Assembly (NCBI RefSeq): GCF_018919165.1
Contig: NZ_JAHLQM010000009.1
Coordinates: forward strand, 1-64,000
Reading direction: 5' to 3'
DNA from: Amphibacillus sp. MSJ-3
GTDB lineage: Bacteria > Bacillota > Bacilli > Bacillales > Amphibacillaceae
DNA length: 64,000 nucleotides
A program made the position numbers and the translations under genes. Positions within the stretch are counted from its first letter, which is position 1; the number at the start of each line of letters is the position of its first letter. The notes under the pieces were generated by a model that had not been told where the DNA came from, did not search any database, and worked only from the letters and a program-made list of their open reading frames with translations. Of this stretch, positions 34,798 through 44,304 are shown piece after piece.

Positions 34798-36096
34798 ATG
34801 TATTCTTTAAAATCTGTTATGAAGAAAATAGGATCTACAGTCGGTTTAAAAAGGAATAGTAGCCTAGTTTTACTTGGCGGCAAAACAGGAACTGGTGAAC
34901 ATGCAGATGCTATTTATAAGAAAATCGTTGAATTATCTGGTGGGGAAAATGGTAAGATCGCGATCATTACCTCTGCTAGTAAACCATATGACTGGGATTG
35001 TAAAGAAAGGGGCGATTCTGAAGTAGGGGGATGTAATGACCCGAAGGCAAAGAACAGTAAAATGGTCGCTAAAACTTATATTGAGCGCTTCAAGCAGTAT
35101 GGAATTGATGCAGAGTGGATTCCTATCGATTTAGCCAATAAAAGAGTTGCCAATGACAGCAAGTGGGCCCAACGGATTGCTGAAGGTGAATTTACTTGTT
35201 TCTTTTTTTGTGGGGGAAAACAAGATCAATATACCGAATTATTTTATCGAAGCAATGCAGATGGTGAGCAGGTGGATAGTTTAATATTGAAGGAGATTCG
35301 GGACCAATTTAGATTAGGCGGTATAGTAATTGCCGGCACCTCAGCTGGTGCAGTTGTTCAATCCTCAGAAATTATGATTGTAAGAGGGAAGAGTAACTTT
35401 GCTGTACTTGAAGGACCGCAATTAAAAAAAGAAAAATATGATCGCTCCACTTTGCAATATTTAATTAATGGTGGCTTCAATCTATTTGACTTTGGAATTA
35501 TCGATTCACACTTTTCCCAGCGTGGACGTGAAGGACGTGCTATTCGCCTAGCTTCCTCAACCGGATGTGATATGGTATATGGTATTGACGAGGCAACTGC
35601 ACTTGTTGTGACAAAGGCTAACAAACCACATGCAAAAATGGAAGTGATCGGTCAAAATGGTGTACAAATTTTCAACCTATTTAGGGCTACAACAAGCATG
35701 AATGAATTAAAGTTATGGTTAATCAATGATGTTCACGCGACTTATCTAACTAATGGAGATCAATATCTACCTAAGAAGGAGAAAGTTATATTCTGTTCAG
35801 ATAAAAGCAATATTCGTAACAATGAAGTTTACAGAGGTGAATTAACCCCTTCTGAAAATATATTTAGCACACGTAAAAATGGGCGTAGCGAATTTATTAA
35901 TACTGCATTTAATCTCGTTAATACATATGATCAGGACACTGCTTATGGATATGTACCAACGAAAGAATTTAAATACAAGGTTACTTTCAATAAATCAGAA
36001 GAAACCCAGGCCTATTATATTGATGAAAAAGGAAAACGAACGATTTCATATACGGGCTTATATGTTGATTTTGAACCCGTTATGCAAGATTCATAA
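34798..36096 (+). CDS. Cyanophycinase-family peptidase (S51)
   Basis: Cyanophycinase cuts the branched Asp-Arg polymer cyanophycin to dipeptides, and S51 enzymes use a Ser nucleophile. The 432-residue protein has LVLLGGKTGTGEH, KIAIITSAS, FFFCGGKQDQ, the nucleophile in AGTSAGA (Ser182), SHFSQRGREGR (His238) and YGIDEATAL (Glu265). It is longer than typical cyanophycinase (about 270 residues), with an extra C-terminal beta-rich domain of about 140 residues. No signal peptide, so it acts in the cytoplasm. A degrading or editing enzyme beside cyanophycin-synthetase-like ligases suggests it turns over the same peptide polymer (inference). AGGGAGAG precedes the ATG. Confidence 0.85.
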   Translation: MYSLKSVMKKIGSTVGLKRNSSLVLLGGKTGTGEHADAIYKKIVELSGGENGKIAIITSASKPYDWDCKERGDSEVGGCNDPKAKNSKMVAKTYIERFKQYGIDAEWIPIDLANKRVANDSKWAQRIAEGEFTCFFFCGGKQDQYTELFYRSNADGEQVDSLILKEIRDQFRLGGIVIAGTSAGAVVQSSEIMIVRGKSNFAVLEGPQLKKEKYDRSTLQYLINGGFNLFDFGIIDSHFSQRGREGRAIRLASSTGCDMVYGIDEATALVVTKANKPHAKMEVIGQNGVQIFNLFRATTSMNELKLWLINDVHATYLTNGDQYLPKKEKVIFCSDKSNIRNNEVYRGELTPSENIFSTRKNGRSEFINTAFNLVNTYDQDTAYGYVPTKEFKYKVTFNKSEETQAYYIDEKGKRTISYTGLYVDFEPVMQDS

Positions 36097-36098
36097 TA

Positions 36099-36132
36099 AA
36101 CAGAACCTCAAGGAGATCCTTGAGGTTCTGTA
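36099..36132. terminator. Bidirectional terminator between converging genes
   Basis: CAGAACCTCAAGG pairs with CCTTGAGGTTCTG around a short loop. It sits between the plus-strand peptidase and the minus-strand ATP-grasp gene and can end both transcripts. Confidence 0.75.
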
Positions 36133-36184
36133 TTTATAAGACATAAAAGCAGTCTTTTTAAAACGATAGAGTAGAAATCATCGT

Positions 36185-37603
36185 TTATTTGAACCAATTA
36201 GCTAATTTTCGTAAAGGGCGCGTATATCGATAGCTTTTACTATTGATTATCTTCTTATATTTTTCATTGAGTATTTTTACTTCTTTACTATGCTTCTTTT
36301 TGGCTCGTTTGAGCTCATTTTCCTTAGCCTCTAACTTTTCCTTAAGCACTCGCCTTTGTTTTTTCAACTTTTTATTCTTTTCTTCCAGTTCTTTTATGGT
36401 CTGTTTACGGCGAGATAACTCTCGATCTTTCTTTTTCATTTCTCTTTCTTGTCTTTTTGCTTCTCTTTCCGCAATCTGTCTTCTATGACGTAACATAAGT
36501 ACAGGTTCTTTTCTTTGCAATTCTGCGCTGACATATTCAAGCACTTCTTCAGTTAAATCACCGAAGATTGGCTTTTGGGTAACCAATTGATAAAACGATG
36601 TTGATCCTCCAAAGTTTACCTCTAGGAAAATTGGTTTCCCATCCTCACCAATCACAATATCCCATGAAGCAAAGTTCAAATGAAGAATCTTCTTGTGACA
36701 ATCAATCACAAATTGTTTGAATTCATCAAAGTTCGGGATGGGTTCAAGATCAGCAAAGCAGAATCCAGTAGTAGGATGATGGGTGAATGTTTGTCCATTC
36801 TGACTTAATCCAATTTTAGAAAACTCACCTGAATCAGAGACAGCAATACGTGGACTTGTATCTACATCACCATTATCCCTTATATCCTCACCGCTACCAA
36901 AACGTGCAAAGGTTAGTAAAAGCTTTATTTCATTTTTCCATCTGAAGGTAACCATTCTAAGAGTATTTACTGAGGCTGGGTGCGGTGCAGCCATGTTTGG
37001 ATGTTGCTGGATAACCTTTTGAATCATAAAATTTTCTTCATAAACTTCTTCTAAATATTTAAAACTTACGGTTTCACCCTTAAAGTAGATATGTTGACCT
37101 TCTATACGGATCTTTTCAATCCCAGTTCCGTTATTTGTTTGGCTAGGCTTAATAATTAGCTCACGATCATGACTTAATAAAATATCATTAGCCTTGGCAA
37201 AACTAATGCTTTCATGGTTTGTATCGAAGTAATTTCCGTTAATATTTCTCAAGACTGTTTCAACAGAACGGGCTGGATTGATTACAATATCGTAAAGATT
37301 TTTATCCCCATAAAAAGGTGATTTATCATAATCATTAAATACAGGCAGGATTTCTTTTCGCATAATATCCTGTGGGATTAATCGTGTGTCTTTTCTGCCA
37401 GTTAAATTCATAAAGGCTATATGTATATATGGGTTTATCTTCTTATTATAATTTTTTAACCAGTAATCTTGAACTTCTGTAACAAAGTTCTCATCAACAT
37501 CATTAAATAAGCCGTTATTATACCACTTAATAAAATTATTAGTCTTCGTGTTTATTCCTAAATCACTATATACAGATAAATCTTTAATTGTTTCTGTATC
37601 CAT
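36185..37603 (-). CDS. ATP-grasp protein of the sugar-transfer-associated type with coiled-coil tail
   Basis: The 472-residue protein has an ATP-grasp core: ELIIKPSQTNNGTGIEKIRI, FMIQKVIQQHPNMAAPHPAS, NTLRMVTFRW, and WDIVIGEDGKPIFLEVNFGG. The HPASVNTLRMVT block is typical of the ATPgrasp_ST (alpha-L-glutamate-ligase-related) family found in polysaccharide loci. From about residue 375 an uninterrupted Lys/Glu/Arg coiled coil follows, ending in SKSYRYTRPLRKLANWFK, a tail widely seen on surface-polysaccharide enzymes. AAGGAG precedes the ATG. It may join an amino acid to a sugar acid of the polymer (inference). Confidence 0.75.
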   Translation of the reverse strand: MDTETIKDLSVYSDLGINTKTNNFIKWYNNGLFNDVDENFVTEVQDYWLKNYNKKINPYIHIAFMNLTGRKDTRLIPQDIMRKEILPVFNDYDKSPFYGDKNLYDIVINPARSVETVLRNINGNYFDTNHESISFAKANDILLSHDRELIIKPSQTNNGTGIEKIRIEGQHIYFKGETVSFKYLEEVYEENFMIQKVIQQHPNMAAPHPASVNTLRMVTFRWKNEIKLLLTFARFGSGEDIRDNGDVDTSPRIAVSDSGEFSKIGLSQNGQTFTHHPTTGFCFADLEPIPNFDEFKQFVIDCHKKILHLNFASWDIVIGEDGKPIFLEVNFGGSTSFYQLVTQKPIFGDLTEEVLEYVSAELQRKEPVLMLRHRRQIAEREAKRQEREMKKKDRELSRRKQTIKELEEKNKKLKKQRRVLKEKLEAKENELKRAKKKHSKEVKILNEKYKKIINSKSYRYTRPLRKLANWFK

Positions 37604-37756
37604 TTTTTTATGCTCCTTATATTATCTAAATAAATTAGCTAAGTTTGTTTAAATGAATTCTACTTGATGAATAGAATTGATGGGGGGAGGTTCATAGCCA
37701 ATCAAACATTTCATCATTATAAAACAGTTACTTATAATTTTACTCTTTTTTAAAGC

Positions 37757-37794
37757 GAAAAACTAGTCTAGCCCTACAAAGAGAACTAGACTAG
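37757..37794 (-). terminator. Terminator of the glucosaminidase gene
   Basis: CTAGTCTAG pairs with CTAGACTAG; on the minus strand the stem is followed by TTTTTCG and further T. Confidence 0.75.
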
Positions 37795-37814
37795 CAAATA
37801 TTAACGCCAACTGA

Positions 37815-40628
37815 TCATTTTAAATATTCCGGTATGTCAAAGAAATATGTGTTCACTCCAATATCATTATAGAGATTATAGATTGAATTCACTTGCTTTG
37901 AAGCCCAACCAATATCTGTTGCATATTGATGTGAAGCAGATCCCTTTTTAGCCATTGCATCAGGGTTCCAACGCATTTTGTATAGTGTATTTTGGCCGGA
38001 TTTTACATAATTATTTCCGATAAATTGTGCACCACCGATGATAGCGGCTTCTGGAGTAAACCAGCCTTCGTCATATGCTCTCTGTGCACCACATTCTACA
38101 GGGCAGCTATCGACTGCACCAATTCCAAACATGTTATACACCGTCTTACCATTAATCTTAACACCTCTGGCTAATTGAGAGTTTCCATGTCCCGTTTCAA
38201 GAAGGGCGTGTGACAGTAAGTAAACATCATTTACACCATGAATTCTCCCTGCATCAATAAAGGCTTGTCCCATACCATTTAGTATTCCTTTTCCTCTTAA
38301 ATAGCCATTCAGTAGTGATGCATTCGCACCGCTAAGTCTGGATAAATCGAGGAATTGGAACATTTGCTTTTCATTATTTTGGAAGTTGCTTGGATTCAAA
38401 TAATATTTCACATCAGAACGAGCAGCATCTCTCCATCCTGAACTTGAATGTTCAATCTGATACCAACCATTCACTTCACTAATAATATTAACTTTATCCC
38501 CTTGTTTAAGGTTACCAATTACATTACTTGATGTCCTTGGTCCACTTCTAACATTTAAGCTTCCTGTTGAAGATACAGTTACTTTACCACTTTTACTGAC
38601 ATAATCTGTTGACACATAAGCATATTTCAAGTCTGTCTGTGGGGTAGCTTTCATTTGAATGTTTAGTGCTTCATTCAAAGTAAGGTTATAGTTTGTATAC
38701 CTGATTGATTTAGCCAGGTCTTTAATTAATGCTAGAGTCACTTCATCAACAATACCGCTGACTGGAAGACCATAAGCTTCTTGAAATTCCTTTACAACAC
38801 TTTCAGTAGTCGAGCCAAAACTATTATTAAACTTGAAGTCTCCAAATCCGATTTTGACTAAATCCTTCTTTAACTGAATAACATCTTTATTCTTTTGCCC
38901 TTTTCTTAAATGGCTTTTTAAGATCGATTGGATTTTATCAAGGGTAGGCTGATCTGCAATTTGGTTTACTTTTAAGCCATAGTGTTCTTGGAACTCACCT
39001 ACAACTTTAGCAGTCGTTGAGAAGTAGTTTTTGTTAAAACTAAAGTTACCAAAGCCTAACTTATCTAAATCCTTTTTAAGTTGAATAACATCTTTATGGA
39101 CTTGTCCCTCTCTTAGCGGACTATTTAGTATTTTTTCTATTTCAGATAAAGTACGTTCATCTGCGATTCCATTGATTCTTAATCCATAATATGTTTGGAA
39201 TTCCTCAACTGCTGCCTGAGTTGCAGAACCATAATTCTTATTTCCACTGAAGGAACCAAAACCTAGTCTTTCTAAGTTTTCTTTTAGTGTGACAACATCA
39301 TCATTGGATTGCCCTTTTCGAAGTGGACTGTTTAAAACTTGGTCTATCTTTGTACTGGTTCGATCATCTACTATTCCATTGACTCTTAGTCCATAGTACT
39401 TTTGTAAATCCTCTACAGCTTTTTCCGTAGCTGAACCAAAATTTCTATTACCAGAAAAATTACCAAAGCCCAGTTTTTCTAACTTTTCTTTTAACAAGAC
39501 AACATCATCATGAAGATTCCCTTTTTGGAGATGAGTTGATACGAGTTCATCTAGCTTACTAATAGTGGCCTGATCAGCAACACCTGAGACTTTACTTAGT
39601 CCATAATACTCCTGAAACTCTTTTACAGTACGTTCTGTCGCAGGTCCGTATTGTGGTGTTGGATTGCTTGAAACAACAAAGCCTAATTTAGCTAACTTTT
39701 CTTTTAGGATAATGACATCTTTACGATAATCGCCACGTTGCATTGGTGTTTCTAATAAACTAGTTAACTTATCTTGAGTGTAATGATCTACAACCCCATG
39801 AGCTTTAAGGTCATAAAACTTCTGGAATTCCCTTACTGTCGCTTCAGTTGAAGAGCCATAATTTTTATTAAAATTAAAGTCTCCAAAGCCTAATGTAACG
39901 AGATCCTTTTTTAATTGGGTAACAGATTCATCACGTCCACCAAGTTTAAGAGGTGTATCTAAAATTGAATCTAGTAATGCTAATGTAGGGTTGTCCGCAA
40001 TCCCATTGACTTTTAAGCCATAATACTTCTGAAACTCTTTAACAACTTTCTTTGTTTTTGATCCGTAGTTTTCATTAAATACAAAATCGCCAAATTCTAA
40101 GGCTACTAGATTTTCTTTTAATTGAATGACCTTTTTATGTCGCCCACCACTTTTAAAGGGTGTATCAAGTACGGAATCTACTTGTTTTAAGACTTTATCA
40201 AGATCGCTGACTTTATCGAATCCATAATATGATTGGAATTCTTTAATTGTTGTTTCTAGTTTATCAGTTGTTGTAAAACCTAGTGTTTTTAGCTTTTTAT
40301 TTAGTTCTTCAACCCTATCATCAGATTTACTATTTATAGATAATGTATCTGTGGACTTGTTATTATCTTCGTTAATCTGATCCTCATCATTATTTGAACT
40401 TTCCTCAGCTAAATCATTCGTAGAAGTGTCAACCTCGGTAGTAGTTTCTTCTTCGTTGATTGTTGTTTCTTCATTAGAGTCATCTAAATATTCTTCTTCT
40501 GAATTAGATTTATCCACTTCCTCAGTTACATCCTCTGACGATTCCTCATTTTCATTTGCTTTTATTGTTTGTGTACTAAAGTGAAATATGAAGAGCAACG
40601 ATATAACTAGTATGATAGATTTTCTCAC
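37815..40628 (-). CDS. Secreted wall hydrolase: 8 peptidoglycan-binding repeats, SH3b, glucosaminidase
   Basis: The 937-residue secreted protein has a signal peptide (MRKSIILVISLLFIFHFSTQ), an acidic Glu/Asp/Ser/Thr linker to about residue 105, then eight tandem PG_binding_1-type repeats of about 70 residues (the first degenerate), an SH3b domain (GSLNVRSGPRTSSNVIGNLK) and a GH73-like glucosaminidase with catalytic Glu in LLSHALLETGHGNSQLA. It would cut between GlcNAc and MurNAc in wall glycan. GTG is the start, behind AAGGAGGTGAAACTAAA, identical to the leader of the next gene. The size is unusually large for a Bacillus autolysin. Confidence 0.9.
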   Translation of the reverse strand: MRKSIILVISLLFIFHFSTQTIKANENEESSEDVTEEVDKSNSEEEYLDDSNEETTINEEETTTEVDTSTNDLAEESSNNDEDQINEDNNKSTDTLSINSKSDDRVEELNKKLKTLGFTTTDKLETTIKEFQSYYGFDKVSDLDKVLKQVDSVLDTPFKSGGRHKKVIQLKENLVALEFGDFVFNENYGSKTKKVVKEFQKYYGLKVNGIADNPTLALLDSILDTPLKLGGRDESVTQLKKDLVTLGFGDFNFNKNYGSSTEATVREFQKFYDLKAHGVVDHYTQDKLTSLLETPMQRGDYRKDVIILKEKLAKLGFVVSSNPTPQYGPATERTVKEFQEYYGLSKVSGVADQATISKLDELVSTHLQKGNLHDDVVLLKEKLEKLGFGNFSGNRNFGSATEKAVEDLQKYYGLRVNGIVDDRTSTKIDQVLNSPLRKGQSNDDVVTLKENLERLGFGSFSGNKNYGSATQAAVEEFQTYYGLRINGIADERTLSEIEKILNSPLREGQVHKDVIQLKKDLDKLGFGNFSFNKNYFSTTAKVVGEFQEHYGLKVNQIADQPTLDKIQSILKSHLRKGQKNKDVIQLKKDLVKIGFGDFKFNNSFGSTTESVVKEFQEAYGLPVSGIVDEVTLALIKDLAKSIRYTNYNLTLNEALNIQMKATPQTDLKYAYVSTDYVSKSGKVTVSSTGSLNVRSGPRTSSNVIGNLKQGDKVNIISEVNGWYQIEHSSSGWRDAARSDVKYYLNPSNFQNNEKQMFQFLDLSRLSGANASLLNGYLRGKGILNGMGQAFIDAGRIHGVNDVYLLSHALLETGHGNSQLARGVKINGKTVYNMFGIGAVDSCPVECGAQRAYDEGWFTPEAAIIGGAQFIGNNYVKSGQNTLYKMRWNPDAMAKKGSASHQYATDIGWASKQVNSIYNLYNDIGVNTYFFDIPEYLK

Positions 40629-40752
40629 TTTAGTTTCACCTCCTTATGTACAATTTTTAATGCTACATTATTACTACTACATTATGCGATAAATAGTCCT
40701 ATAATTCAAGGATATTCGCAATTTATAAATCTATTTTTTTCAAATTTTATAA

Positions 40753-40786
40753 TAAAAAAGATGTCTTTTTTATGTAAAGACATCTT
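40753..40786 (-). terminator. Terminator of the amidase gene
   Basis: AAGATGTCTTT pairs with AAAGACATCTT, with TTTTTTAT following on the minus strand. Confidence 0.8.
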
Positions 40787-40824
40787 AATTTATCTGTAAT
40801 AAAAGTAATATAATACTAAAGACC

Positions 40825-43743
40825 TTATTTCTTTTTCAGACCATATGATTGAGCAATGGCTTCAGCAGTTATTTGACCAAGCCAATTACGATAACTCTTA
40901 TCTTTTAGTAGAGTATTTTCTGTAGCATTGTCAATAAACAAGTATTCTACCAATAATGCAGGCATATTTGTATTACGTAATACACTAAAGTTTGCTTGTT
41001 TCATCCCTCTATCATTTGTACCAATTCTATTAATTAGGTAAGTGTGAATATCTTTTTGCTTCTGTTTTGTTGTAGACGATACACCACCATTAAAGATATA
41101 AGATTCGAAACCATTAGCAGAACCATTATAAGCATTAGTATGGAAACTAACAAAATAATCTGCTCCCCAATTATTTGCCATTTTTGCTCTATCTACTAGC
41201 TCTATAAACTTATCGGTTTTTCTGGATAATTTAACATCTACACCTATATACTGTGTAGTTAATATGTCTGCTGTTTTTAAAGCAATATCGAGAACAACAT
41301 TCTTTTCTAGTAAACCATAAGCTGAAGCACCGGGGTCTTTTCCACCATGACCAGGATCTAAGAATATTTTAACAACTTTTTTATTAACTTCTTCTTGCAG
41401 TTTTCTTAAAGTAACTTCATCTGCAATCCCGTTAACAACTAGACCATAAGACTTCTGGAATTGCTTGACAACACTTTCTGTTGTTGAGCCAAAGTTATTA
41501 TTAAAGTTAAAATTACCAAAGCCTAATGAATTTAAGTCTTTTTTAAGTTTGATAACACTGTCATTCTTTTGGCCTTTTCTTAATGGACTATTTAGTACTT
41601 CCTGAATTTTATCTAAGGTGCGTTGGTCTGCAATTTGATTTACCTTTAATCCATAGTACTCTTGAAATTCACCTACAACTCGAGCAGTTGTAGAGAAATA
41701 ATTTTTATTATAGGAAAAGTTACCAAATCCTAATTTATTTAAATCCTTTTTAAGTTGGATAACATCATCATGGACTTGTCCCTCTCTGAATGGACTATTT
41801 AAGACATTCAGCATTTCATTTAAGGTAGGTGGATCTGCAATACCATTCACCTTTAATCCATAATATGATTGGAACTCTTTCACACTTGCTTCTGTAGAAG
41901 ATCCATAGTTTTGATTAAAATTAAACGAGCCAAAACCCAATGCGACAAGATCCTTCTTTAAGTCGATAACTGAACTATCTCGCCCGCCACGTTGTAATGG
42001 TGTTGATAAAAGTTCGTCTAATTTCTTTAAAGTATCTTGATCTGCTTTTCCTGTTACATTAGCCAGTCCATAATATTTCTGGAACTCTTTCACATTACGC
42101 TCTGTTGATGAGCCATATTGCGGTGTTGGGTTACTTGATACAACAAACCCAAGTTTGGCAAGTTTCTCTTTAAGGATAATCGCATCTTTACGATAATCAC
42201 CACGTTGCATAGGCGTACTAATTAATTTATTAAGCATTTCTTGTGTTGGGAGATCAACAATACCATTTACTCTTAGATCATAAAAGGCTTGAAACTCTCT
42301 AACAGTAGCTGCTGTGGTAGAACCATAATTTCTATTAAATGTGAAATTACCGAATCCTAATGTTACTAGATTTTTCTTTAATTCAATCACATCATCGTGA
42401 ACTTGTCCTTCTTGTAAATAGCTACTAAGAATCTTATTTATTTCTTGCAAAGTACGAGAGTCCGCAATTCCGTTAACTCTCAGACCATAGTATGCCTGAA
42501 ATTCCTCTACCTTCTCAACGGTTTTACCTAAGTAGTTCTGATTAAAATTAAAATCACCGAATCCTAAAACAACTAAATCTTTTTTTAACTGGATGACATC
42601 TTTATGACGTCCACCATATTGTAATGAAGTATTTAGCAGTTCATCTAGTTTCTCTATTGTCTTTGAATCTGCAATTCCTGTAATATCATTTAATCCATAA
42701 TATTCTTGGAATTCCTTCACATTACGCTCTGTTGCAGATCCATATTGTGGTGTTGGATTACTAGAAACCACAAAACCTAGTTTAGCTAGTTTCTCTTTAA
42801 GGATAATAACATCTTTACGATAATCTCCACGTTGCATCGGAGTATTAATTAGTTCATCGATTTTGTCTTGGGTTCGACTATCAACGATACCATTAACTCT
42901 TAGCTCATAAAAAGCTTGGAATTCCTTAACGATTTTAGTAGTTCCAGAAAAATAGTTTTGATTAAAGCTAAAGTCGCCAAAGCCAAGGGTGACTAAATCT
43001 TTTTTTAGCTGGATAACATCCTTGTTTACTTGTCCTTCTCTTAAGGGGCTGTTAAGTACTTCCTGGATCTTATCTAAAGTAGGTGGATCAGCTATTCCGT
43101 TTACAACCAATCCGTAGTAGTCTTGGAGTTCTTCTACAACCTTTGCAGTTGAAGAACCATAATTCTTGTTGAATTTAAAATTACCAAATCCTAAAGTGAC
43201 TAAGTTTTTCTTTAACTCTACGACATTATCATGTTTTCCCCCTTGCTTAAAAGGAGTATTCAATATGAAATCCAATTGGTCTAAAACGGTATCAAGATCT
43301 CTTGCTGCATCCAATTGATAATATTCTTGGAATCTACCAACTTGTTCTTCTGTATTTTTGCCATAATTACTTTCAGGCTCATCATTTGTAGGAAAACCCA
43401 ATAGATTTAGTTTATTTCTTAGCTCTATCACTTTATCATCTGAACTTTTGGCTAAGGAATTTATTGAATCAAGATCATCCGTACTTCCTTGATCACCATC
43501 AATATCCAAATCATTTTGCTCTAGATCTTCCGTGGGTGATTCAATGTCCCCATCTTTTTCTAGTTCAGTTTCTTCTTCCTCACTTTTTGTTTCTTCCTCT
43601 AACCGCTCGGAATCATCTGTCTCGATAATTGTTTGTTCCATGTCATTATCGGGAGTTTCTTCAGATCCAATAGCTTCTATTATTTGTGGACTAAAGTGGA
43701 AGAGGAAAAACAAAACGGTGATTAATATTGTAAATTTCTTCAC
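40825..43743 (-). CDS. Secreted N-acetylmuramoyl-L-alanine amidase with 10 peptidoglycan-binding repeats
   Basis: The 972-residue protein has a signal peptide (MKKFTILITVLFFLFHF), an acidic linker, ten tandem PG_binding_1-type repeats and a C-terminal Amidase_3 domain (about the last 185 residues). Zinc ligands and active-site residues are visible in FLDPGHGGKDPGAS, LLEKNVVLD, FVSFHTNAY and ALLVEYLFIDN. It would release stem peptides from the glycan. Several repeats are nearly identical between this protein and the glucosaminidase (for example GDYRKDVIILKEKLAKLGF), implying duplication or gene conversion. It starts at GTG behind AAGGAGGTGAAACTAAA and has a long leader with a strong promoter. 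Confidence 0.92.
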   Translation of the reverse strand: MKKFTILITVLFFLFHFSPQIIEAIGSEETPDNDMEQTIIETDDSERLEEETKSEEEETELEKDGDIESPTEDLEQNDLDIDGDQGSTDDLDSINSLAKSSDDKVIELRNKLNLLGFPTNDEPESNYGKNTEEQVGRFQEYYQLDAARDLDTVLDQLDFILNTPFKQGGKHDNVVELKKNLVTLGFGNFKFNKNYGSSTAKVVEELQDYYGLVVNGIADPPTLDKIQEVLNSPLREGQVNKDVIQLKKDLVTLGFGDFSFNQNYFSGTTKIVKEFQAFYELRVNGIVDSRTQDKIDELINTPMQRGDYRKDVIILKEKLAKLGFVVSSNPTPQYGSATERNVKEFQEYYGLNDITGIADSKTIEKLDELLNTSLQYGGRHKDVIQLKKDLVVLGFGDFNFNQNYLGKTVEKVEEFQAYYGLRVNGIADSRTLQEINKILSSYLQEGQVHDDVIELKKNLVTLGFGNFTFNRNYGSTTAATVREFQAFYDLRVNGIVDLPTQEMLNKLISTPMQRGDYRKDAIILKEKLAKLGFVVSSNPTPQYGSSTERNVKEFQKYYGLANVTGKADQDTLKKLDELLSTPLQRGGRDSSVIDLKKDLVALGFGSFNFNQNYGSSTEASVKEFQSYYGLKVNGIADPPTLNEMLNVLNSPFREGQVHDDVIQLKKDLNKLGFGNFSYNKNYFSTTARVVGEFQEYYGLKVNQIADQRTLDKIQEVLNSPLRKGQKNDSVIKLKKDLNSLGFGNFNFNNNFGSTTESVVKQFQKSYGLVVNGIADEVTLRKLQEEVNKKVVKIFLDPGHGGKDPGASAYGLLEKNVVLDIALKTADILTTQYIGVDVKLSRKTDKFIELVDRAKMANNWGADYFVSFHTNAYNGSANGFESYIFNGGVSSTTKQKQKDIHTYLINRIGTNDRGMKQANFSVLRNTNMPALLVEYLFIDNATENTLLKDKSYRNWLGQITAEAIAQSYGLKKK

Positions 43744-44063
43744 TTTAGTTTCACCTCCTTGATATAAAATTTGTCGATAATATTATTATCGGTTTGTAGG
43801 CCTTTTTATTAAGGTATAAACACCTAATACACCTAAATACTTAGACCTATCAAACAAACAAATTGACTATCCAGTTGGATCCGGATAGTCAAATGTTATA
43901 AAGTTTTATGAAATTTTAATTCAAGCGAAGGAGGGGACAAGACAAGGTCTCGTTTCCGAGTATTTCTAAGTTAGAAACTCTCATTTTAATTCGACTTCGG
44001 CATTGAATAAATTTCTCCGATTATTACCGTTTTATGCTACCTTTGTAAACAACCGGAGTTTTT
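43744..44063 (-). promoter_or_regulatory. Long structured 5' leader of the amidase gene
   Basis: About 315 bases lie between the promoter at 44,064 and the GTG. It holds several inverted repeats, including CTCCG with CGGAG around 44,025-44,055, CTCGTTTCCGAG near 43,950 and TTGACTATCC with GGATAGTCAA (43,863-43,892). No riboswitch class could be matched by eye; a c-di-AMP (ydaO) aptamer was considered and not supported. The DNA from 44,093 to 44,304 is AT-rich and shows nothing. Confidence 0.45.
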
Positions 44064-44092
44064 AGTATAATATGTTTACCTTTTATAGTCAA
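44064..44092 (-). promoter_or_regulatory. Sigma-A promoter of the amidase gene
   Basis: On the minus strand TTGACT (44,087-44,092) and TATACT (44,064-44,069) are spaced by 17 bases, a near-consensus promoter. Confidence 0.8.
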
Positions 44093-44304
44093 ATTATTTT
44101 TTTATTATATTAATCTCATAAATGGAGAGGATATATAATAATCAAACAAATTAGCACCACAGAGCAAAAGAGAATTACTTTATGGATGTAATAATTAAGA
44201 CCTGTTTAGATATCTTTTCTTTAAATAGTATTTTCAATAATAATTATTGTTTACAGTCTATTGATTTTAAATATTTATAATTTCTATAATGTTTACTAAC
44301 TTCT

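Noticed and set aside
43744-44063. c-di-AMP (ydaO) riboswitch in the amidase leader
   Set aside because: A GCCGAAGTC stretch resembles part of the motif, but the GGGGTNAAT and AGCTAACCTCGTAGGC-like parts are absent.
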